Shown here: positions 57,541-64,000 of the stretch, one piece after another | How the letters are laid out: each line of letters starts with the position of its first letter | Position numbering within the stretch: position 1 is the first letter of the stretch | NCBI GenBank assembly: GCA_021234155.1 | Contig: JAJEKV010000031.1 | Coordinates: forward strand, 7,456,748 to 7,520,747 | Length of the DNA: 64,000 bases | Direction: 5' to 3' | Source: Isoetes taiwanensis | Taxonomy: Eukaryota > Streptophyta > Lycopodiopsida > Isoetales > Isoetaceae | Program-made: the position numbers and the translations under genes | Notes under the pieces: model-generated | What the model was told of the DNA's origin: nothing | What the model saw: only the letters and a program-made list of their open reading frames with translations | The model's database searches: none

Positions 57541-58680
57541 ACTCAGAGCATAGGGACAGGCGGGATTTAGGCCAGGTCACTCGACCACAGATCATCTTAA
57601 GTCACCCTGAGAGTTTTAGTAGAGCAAGCCCGAGGAACAAAAAATCATATGCTATTTTGTAGACATCAGAAAAGCGTTCGACATAGTTCCCATGGAAAGG
57701 TTGTTACATAGGCTCCATAAATTAAAATCACTAGAAGGACTAGTGGAATCAATTGCCAGGTTATACCAAAAGGATGTACGCAAAAATGGAAGAAGAGAGG
57801 CAGACAATAGATTGCGACATATGTGTGAAACAGGGATGCCACTTGTCCCCCACACTCTTTGGAATATACATAGATGCACTGCAAGAATATATATAGGAGG
57901 GGGAGGGGATCAAATGCACCAATAATAGGAAACACAAAGCTACCAATCATGTTATATGCAGATGACTTAAGGATGATGCCAGTATAAACTAGGGGGATGC
58001 AGAGGATGCTGGTGGTACTAGACGAATTCTGCACAGAGGCAGGCCTAACAATCAATTTCTTGAAAATGAAGATTGTAATATTTAGCACAAAAATAAAGCA
58101 TAAACTGTTCATATATAAAGGGAAAGCCCTAAAAGAGGCCACAAGATACAAATACTTAGGATATGATATGCATGGAGTGGAAGAATGGTCCAAAGGGGCA
58201 GACAACAGGTTTCAGGCGGTCGTAGACAACTACTATATCATGAAGAATTACTGCAATAGTACTGGAAGATCAAGGCATAATCTTTTAGCACACTAGTAGT
58301 GTCAACACAGCTGTATAGATGTGAGGCATGGGGCCCAGGACTTGCAGAGCACAAATGGGAGAAGCAAGAAGGCACACTCAGACAATGGCACTGTGAGGGG
58401 TTCCATTTAAGAATAGGTACATTCACATCTACGATTGTGCATGAGATAGGGAAGAAGCCGATGGAAATAAGAGCATGGAAAAGAATGATCAGATACTTGC
58501 TAAAGGACAATGGAAACATGAAGCCAGATCTATCTATGATAGGATATCAAAATCAACAAAGCAGCACCTATATCGGGTCAGGAATGGTTTAATGAAGTAT
58601 CAAAATGGACAAGAAACATGGATTGGAATTGAGTCACATGAAAAGTCTAGGATGAAATACGAATGTTGACAGCAATGAGG
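57541..58680 (+). pseudogene. LINE reverse transcriptase remnant
   Basis: Pieces on the + strand in shifting frames give GQAGFRPGHSTTDHL (about 57555), KAFDIVPMERLL (about 57670), QGCHLSPTLFGIYIDALQEY in two frames (57835-57890) and the catalytic box LPIMLYADDLR (57940-57972). Next come EATRYKYLGYDMHG (58130) and RCEAWGPGLAEHKW with an EIRAWKRMIRYLL-like tail (58320-58510). It is the reverse transcriptase and post-RT part of a plant LINE, with both ends gone. Confidence 0.8.
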
Positions 58681-61273
58681 AATTGGTCAGTCAGACACAC
58701 GAGACCCAAAACAAAATTGTTACTAAAAGTATTCAGCACAGAGACACGGATTAGCAAAGAGTTATAGCAGAATAGAAAAATCAGCAAAGCAAACATGAAC
58801 GTTATAGCAAGGTTTTGAGGAGTAGTCATAACCTGAGAATCGAGGAGAGGGAGGAAAAATTGACAGGAACGAGAGAATATGCAAGATATGCCACATTATA
58901 CCATTGAATGAAATGTGATAAAAAATGGATTGACGTAGCTCTATCTCGTGAAAAATAATCATATTGAAATTTAGAACAATAAAAGAAAATGGAACAGAAA
59001 CTTTGTGTGAGTCTGAAATGCAATGCAAAAAAAATAACACAACACATGAATAAATCATGTCACCGGCAAGCTCTTGATGAGTGTCTGGGCCTGCCATGCC
59101 TCCAACATGCACCTTTTTAAAAACTCCCTGAACCTACCATGTTTGCAAAACTAACAAACCAAACCCAGCATAACATGCTGGCATCTGCAGCAACCTGTTA
59201 GATTAGGACTCTTGGTTGCCATGAGTTGTTGGGGCAGCTCCAGAGTGCATGCTATATTATGAAGTTTGATCTTTGTGGTGCCTACAATCTAATCCGAACC
59301 CAGTAGGGTGATGAGTAGAAGACAACATTTTTACGACGACCTGCCGAGTTGACCCTCTTGGCAACTCGAGATCTTGTCTAAACTTGCGCTCATTCAAGGT
59401 TGTTATGATATTGGTAAATAATTGAATGTTCCTTTGCAATTGAAAAGAACTATTCTTATAGCTCTATCATCACTAAGATACAATATAAATCCCAAGGAAA
59501 TACTATTCACAATGTGTTTACAATAATTAGCTTACAAATCAACTCAGAAGCTTCTTCAATAACTTAATCCCGGTCTCCAACTACATCGTTGACACTAATT
59601 TGAGCACCACCTTGCTCCTTCATTGCATGCACTCAAAGGGGTTGGTCTTTGTGATGAAGTGGGCATCCCTGGCTGCCACTGCATACATGAAAACACTCTG
59701 GAATCTTGGATAACCAGAGCATAATCAATTCGAAGACACAAGATCCTATATGAAATAAGTGCTAGCAATGACAATATAACCAATTAAATTCAACACATGA
59801 GTAATAAAAGAAAAGAACATAGTCAAAACACCAAAACATACCTCCAGGACAATGTGAAGCTCAGCCAAGCTACATGCAGCCCCTATTAGCAGAAAAATGC
59901 CCAGCCATATTACAATCCAAGCCCTGTAGCGGGAGTGGTGGGGTGAACCTCGTATGCACATACCCTCCCAGCCCACATCTGGCAATGGAGCACATCTTAC
60001 CATGGAGTCCAGAAGTTGATGTAGCATCCTTGCCAGGAGAACTAAGCATGGTGTCATAGAGCACAAGAACATAAGATAGAAACACAGATCACATGAACTT
60101 GTTGGAGCAACCAGGCCACCGAACTTGGAAGCCCGACTCCAGAGGATCCAAGAACATATATAAAGACAACGGTTGGACATCATAAAGACCATGACATATG
60201 ATGTTATTACATATTTACTACTACAAATACATGCAGAAGCCCCGTTGATGATGATAACTATGATTGACCAATGTCTAGACAATAATCAATGATGCCTCTC
60301 TAATGTAGGTCCGCACTATCTGCCTCATCAAACTCAAACCACAATATTTATACCAATGCACCTTAGCTAAGTTTTTGAAAATTTATATTAAAATAGCACT
60401 TATCACAGCTAATAAATTTATTAGCACAAGTAATGTGAACCCCGAATCACGCAGTTCCAGCTTAAAAATCCAGATGGTCTTATAACTGCAATTGTTGTAA
60501 CACTTGTAAACTAATCATAAACCCAAGATCCATTTTTTAGTTGTCAAAAGTAAAAGCACCTCATTAGTCTTGGAATTATAAACCTTATATTTCATAATTT
60601 CTTAGTCTAATCAATTCAACCATTAACAACATTGCGTGTTCTTACTAACTGTGATTATTTTACACATAATTGTGATAGTCGATTCAGCTCTCCAACTTGC
60701 CCTCCCTTAGACCTTAAACTTTATTATTTGGAAGGTCTTTCACCTTTTATAATAACTATTTACTTGTTCACATAAAGACATAGAAATACTTGTCAAACCA
60801 ATACAAAAACATGTGTCAAAGCAACAAAGTTGTATCAGCAACATGGAAGAGCTTATGGCAACCTCGACCTTGGGTTTTGAGAAGGGAGCTCTTTTCTTCT
60901 CATTAAATATCAATACCTCCTAGTCCAAAATACAGCCCACAACGATCCTTGATTCAGTCCTATTCAATCTCTTGCCATATCTACACCTTTGCTTCCCTTA
61001 ATTCGGCGCTTATCATTCTTTTCTGAATGCCCTATACCTTTTTTCTTCAATCGGAGCAGTTTGGATAGCCCTTGTCTCTGCAACATACAAGAAAGCCATG
61101 GAAACCTTTAATCTTATCAAAAGAACCTTCCTTTTCCAAATTTGACTTGATCTAGACCACGGTACATGTATTTTCCTTATATTTTGCCATGTTATAGGAT
61201 TGCAAATTAAGCTTCCATCGTTCTGCAGATAATCTTGTTCTGCATATCCAGCTAGTAGATCAAATCAATCACA
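58681..61273. other. Intergenic tract with one hydrophobic ORF
   Basis: A 178-codon minus-strand ORF (60282-59746) has several hydrophobic stretches, such as VIWLGIFLLIGAACSLAELH, but matches no family I know. It includes a locally GC-rich patch at 59920-60050. The remainder is AT-rich with short ORFs only. Confidence 0.3.
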
Positions 61274-61893
61274 CAGAATATGTAGCGCAATAACAGGGGG
61301 ACTTGAAATAAACGTAAAAATGACAATTCCCGAAACCATAGGCCATATCCCCAAAACAATCTAATTGGTTCTTATAAAAAAAACATAGATTTAAGATAAA
61401 AAATAATTACGTTATCTCACTAGTTATATTGGTTAAAGTAGTTTTAGAGGTTCAAGCCCCCATATTTGATATTCTAAAATCTTAGGCGAAGCCGTATAGA
61501 GGCTCCATACTCCATCAAAACTTTAGGCCAACACGTATTTCATATTTCAAAATCATAGGCGCCCCCGTATTTCATATTCTAAAACCTTAGGCGAAGCTAT
61601 ATAGAGGCTCCATACTCCATCAGAACCTTAGGCAAACACATATTTCATATTTCAACATCATAGGCGCCCCCAATCATAAATGATCATACGCAAAACGAGA
61701 GTTGTCAAGAGGCTCCAATATACGGTCTGGACCGTAGGATCGACAGATCCAACGATTGTGCTAGTCCAGGGTGCACCTCGTTTAGAATATGTAGCAGGGG
61801 GACTTGAAATGGATGTAAAACTGACAATTTCTGAAACTATAGACCATATCCCCAAAATAATTTAATGGGTTCTTATAAAAAAAACATAGATTT
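61274..61893. repeat. Direct repeat of ~110-125 bp flanking a SINE
   Basis: GGGGGACTTGAAAT, CATATCCCCAAAA and GGTTCTTATAAAAAAAACAT occur in the same order at about 61298-61389 and 61796-61892. The SINE copy lies between them. The left copy is about 13% diverged from the right. Confidence 0.8.
61390..61757 (+). mobile_element. tRNA-derived SINE copy 2, internally duplicated
   Basis: It is homologous to 41141-41430. The A-box-like TATCTCACTAGTTATATTGG (61413-61432) and B-box AGAGGTTCAAGCCCC (61446-61460) are closer together than in copy 1. The body motif CTTAGGCGAAGC is present twice, about 106 bp apart (near 61482 and 61588), so the body has duplicated once. Confidence 0.75.
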
Positions 61894-61961
61894 GAGAGTT
61901 ACAGAAGTGGAAAAAGGATCTGGCGCCTGGAGCTAGGGTTCTGACGGCAAAACTTTGATCG

Positions 61962-63044
61962 GTGATATCTCTCTTATCTGGTGTCGGATTTTGGCGTGCT
62001 TGGGCTCGTTGGAAAGCTTGCTCTGAGCTTTTTCCAGCGGTGTATAGCATCAGCTGTTTTGCATGTGATTTGTTGCTGCAAACAGCTGATTTCCGGACTG
62101 GTCCGGATGACATGGCTCCTGCCAGACAGGCTGATGGGGGCTCGATTGAGCCTCATGGCTTGGGGCTGAAGCCAAGGGAGATGGCGAGGAGAAAGAATCC
62201 TCCAGTAAAGGGGAAGGGCGCGGGTCTCAGCATGCATGAAGAGGCGCGGGCTGTAGGAAGTGGCATGCAATTGGTGGCAGAGATGAGGGAGCTCTTGGAA
62301 TCCCCTTCGGTTGAGAGGTATGTGGATTGCTCTTCCTCTCAATATAATTCTGAGACCCAAGTAGATTGTGTTTTGGAGACTCCGGTCTTGATTCCATCAA
62401 GCATGCCCCCTTTGGAAACTGGATCTGTGATGCCCTCTGCCCCTGTGCTTGGGAAGGGATCACTTGCTGGTGATGCGCCCTCTTCTAGGGTGCATGTAGC
62501 TAATGTGTCTCCCCGGGGTGCCTCTGGATACCTCTCGGGGTGCGGTGCGCAGCCCCAAATCCCTTGGCCCTGGCCCGGGCGGAGCAATGACACTGTTGCT
62601 CGCATCACTCGGCCGGGGTTTTCAGATTGGATTAAGCGCAAGGCTCCGGAGTGTAGAACTGCCCGTGTTCAAGAAGCTCTGAAGTTTGTGGAGGATCATC
62701 ACTCTGACTTGCGTGCAGCTCTTCCGGAGACTCCATGGATAGATATTGATCATACCAGGCATGTTCAGACCATTGAGAATCTAGTTTCATTTGCAGTGTT
62801 GGGCTATTTCACGGGTTACATATTGGACACGAGGAGGTTTAGCTCTTGGCTTGCTGGACATCTGAGGCGGATTGGTTTGCCCAGGTATCAGTCTCTGAAA
62901 TTCTTACCAAATAATTTCTTCCTAATCATGTTTGAGGCTGAGTCTTCTGTGCGGCAATTGGTTAGTGGGGGGTGGATACGTTGGGTGATTCATATGTGTT
63001 GTATCGATTATTATACTCCAAAGAATGTCCACCCGGTTCTTTGA
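61962..63044 (+). CDS. LINE ORF1 (gag-like) protein
   Basis: A 360-codon open frame, the longest in the window. The true start may be the ATG at 62110 (MAPARQADGG) or further upstream. The first 200 residues are low-complexity and Pro/Ser/Gly-rich. Residues about 240-350 (ENLVSFAVLGYFTGYILDTR, then FLPNNFFLIMFEAESSVRQL and SGGWIRW) match the pattern of plant LINE ORF1 and DUF4283-type proteins: a globular RNA-binding domain ending in a W-G/W block. The frame ends at 63044. The following region is frameshifted, so the element is probably inactive. Confidence 0.6.
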   Translation: MISLLSGVGFWRAWARWKACSELFPAVYSISCFACDLLLQTADFRTGPDDMAPARQADGGSIEPHGLGLKPREMARRKNPPVKGKGAGLSMHEEARAVGSGMQLVAEMRELLESPSVERYVDCSSSQYNSETQVDCVLETPVLIPSSMPPLETGSVMPSAPVLGKGSLAGDAPSSRVHVANVSPRGASGYLSGCGAQPQIPWPWPGRSNDTVARITRPGFSDWIKRKAPECRTARVQEALKFVEDHHSDLRAALPETPWIDIDHTRHVQTIENLVSFAVLGYFTGYILDTRRFSSWLAGHLRRIGLPRYQSLKFLPNNFFLIMFEAESSVRQLVSGGWIRWVIHMCCIDYYTPKNVHPVL

Positions 63045-64000
63045 CAAATGTTAAAAATCCCGTGTTGGTTCCAGATTCGATCTTCCTCCCCGACCTGATG
63101 GTGCCCGATTTCTTGGTTTCTATGGCCAATGGCCTCGGGTCTATATTTGGCTCATTCTATTGTGCGTGTCCCCAAGATCCGTGTTGCTCGCTGCTTTGCG
63201 CTTTGTGGCCCACTTCTCTTCCAAAGGCGTAGTGGTCCCCGCATTTTCTTTTCCGATTGAAGCTTTTGAATGGCTCGAGATCCGGGCGGATGTTTCCATC
63301 TATTGTGCTACCATTTGACCTCGCTGATGATCCCGCTAGTCCCGCCGGGTGCTTGTGATGTGGTAGGGGTTGCGGTGTTGATGCAGGGGCCCCGATCCCT
63401 CGGTTCCTGCGGGCCAATGGCCCGGGTCTATATTTGGCTCATTCTATTGTGCGCGTCCCCAAGATCCGTGTTGCTCGCCGCTTTGCGCACCTCGCCCACT
63501 TCTCTTCCAAAGTCGCGTAGTGGTCCCCGGCATTTTCTTTTCGATTGAAGCTTTTGAATGGCTCGAGATCCAAATGATGTTTCCATCTATTGTGCTACCA
63601 TTTGACCCTCGCTGATGATCCCGCTAGTCCTGCCGGTGCTTGTGATGTGGTAGGGGCTGCGTGTTGATGCAGGGCCCGGGATCCCTGCTTCCCCGACGTC
63701 CCACAGTGAGGACTCCGTGGGTGCGGGAGTGGAGTTGGACGAGGTGGTGTGGTTGGGAGAGGTGGTGTGGGACGAGGCCGGGCAGGCTTGCTGGCCGGGC
63801 CCCCTTTGATGGCGGGGCTAGGGGACGGGTGGCTCGGGGGAGGGCTCGATGATTTGGTTGTGGCTAGATCCGAGGACGGGGTTGTGGCAGGGGCTGGTGA
63901 TCCCCGCTGGGGATGTCCCAAAGAGCGATGTGTCCGAAAGCATGAGGTGGCTGGAGCAACCCGTTGGAGGTAGAGACTAGTGTGGCCCATGACTCTATGG
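63045..64000 (+). pseudogene. LINE sequence continuing to the window edge
   Basis: GC-rich coding-like sequence follows ORF1 in broken frames. It contains the 288-bp duplication and ends in a Gly/Arg/Trp-rich stretch at 63700-63990. The reverse transcriptase, if present, lies beyond 64000. Confidence 0.45.
63124..63692. repeat. 288-bp tandem duplication in the LINE
   Basis: 63124-63411 and 63412-63692 match closely. Both contain GGGTCTATATTTGGCTCATT, CGATTGAAGCTTTTGAATGG and TTGATGCAGGG in the same order. Small indels shift the frame between copies. Confidence 0.88.

Overview
The window is eukaryotic, from a land-plant nuclear genome that is rich in transposable elements. It holds plant-type gene families: a GPI-anchored lipid-transfer protein with a spliced tail exon, a DUF1644 protein, an EF-hand protein with a cysteine-pair tail, and a ZAR1-like LRR receptor ectodomain. 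Most of the rest is retrotransposon wreckage. Two degraded Ty3 elements have a chromodomain of the type I associate with the Tcn1-like clade, reported from fungi and seed-free plants. That hints at a seed-free plant or gymnosperm, but I cannot fix the species.

Layout. 1-1960: Ty3 chromovirus pol remnant (+). 4199-4405: array of 28-bp palindromic units. 5120-5875: unassigned ORF. 6032-6472: foldback element. 7446-8105: EF-hand gene (-). 10083-26283: an old LINE broken by two later insertions. One is an 887-bp LINE tail with poly(A) and a 16-bp target duplication. The other is a 13,164-bp Ty3 chromovirus (11741-24904, minus strand) with ~1.55-kb LTRs and a perfect CCCAA target duplication. 27776-29317: element with 26-bp terminal inverted repeats. 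30719-33465: DUF1644 gene (-) broken by a solo LTR of the same chromovirus family and by a Mutator-type MITE. 35816-36240: second palindromic array. 36783-37474: truncated LRR receptor. 37700-38276: intact-looking LTPG gene. 40083-40760: LINE endonuclease remnant. 44640-46262: second Tcn1-like remnant (-). 46314-55411: several Ty1/copia fragments with two different LTRs (-). 57541-58680: LINE reverse transcriptase remnant. 61274-61893: SINE within a duplicated flank. 61962-64000: LINE ORF1 running to the window edge.

The most unusual object is the 13-kb chromovirus. Between its 5' LTR and gag it carries two extra sense-strand genes, A (about 22665-21586) and B (about 20687-19740). Each starts about 100-130 bp downstream of an identical CTATAAATAG box. 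Upstream of each box lies a pair of ~68-bp inverted-repeat modules (four in total) with a related spacer. A and B look like independently promoted accessory genes of a retrotransposon. I recognise neither protein. Both are now frameshifted in this copy.

Genes likely to be functional here are few: LTPG (most convincing) and the EF-hand gene. The DUF1644 gene, the LRR receptor and nearly all transposon ORFs are broken.
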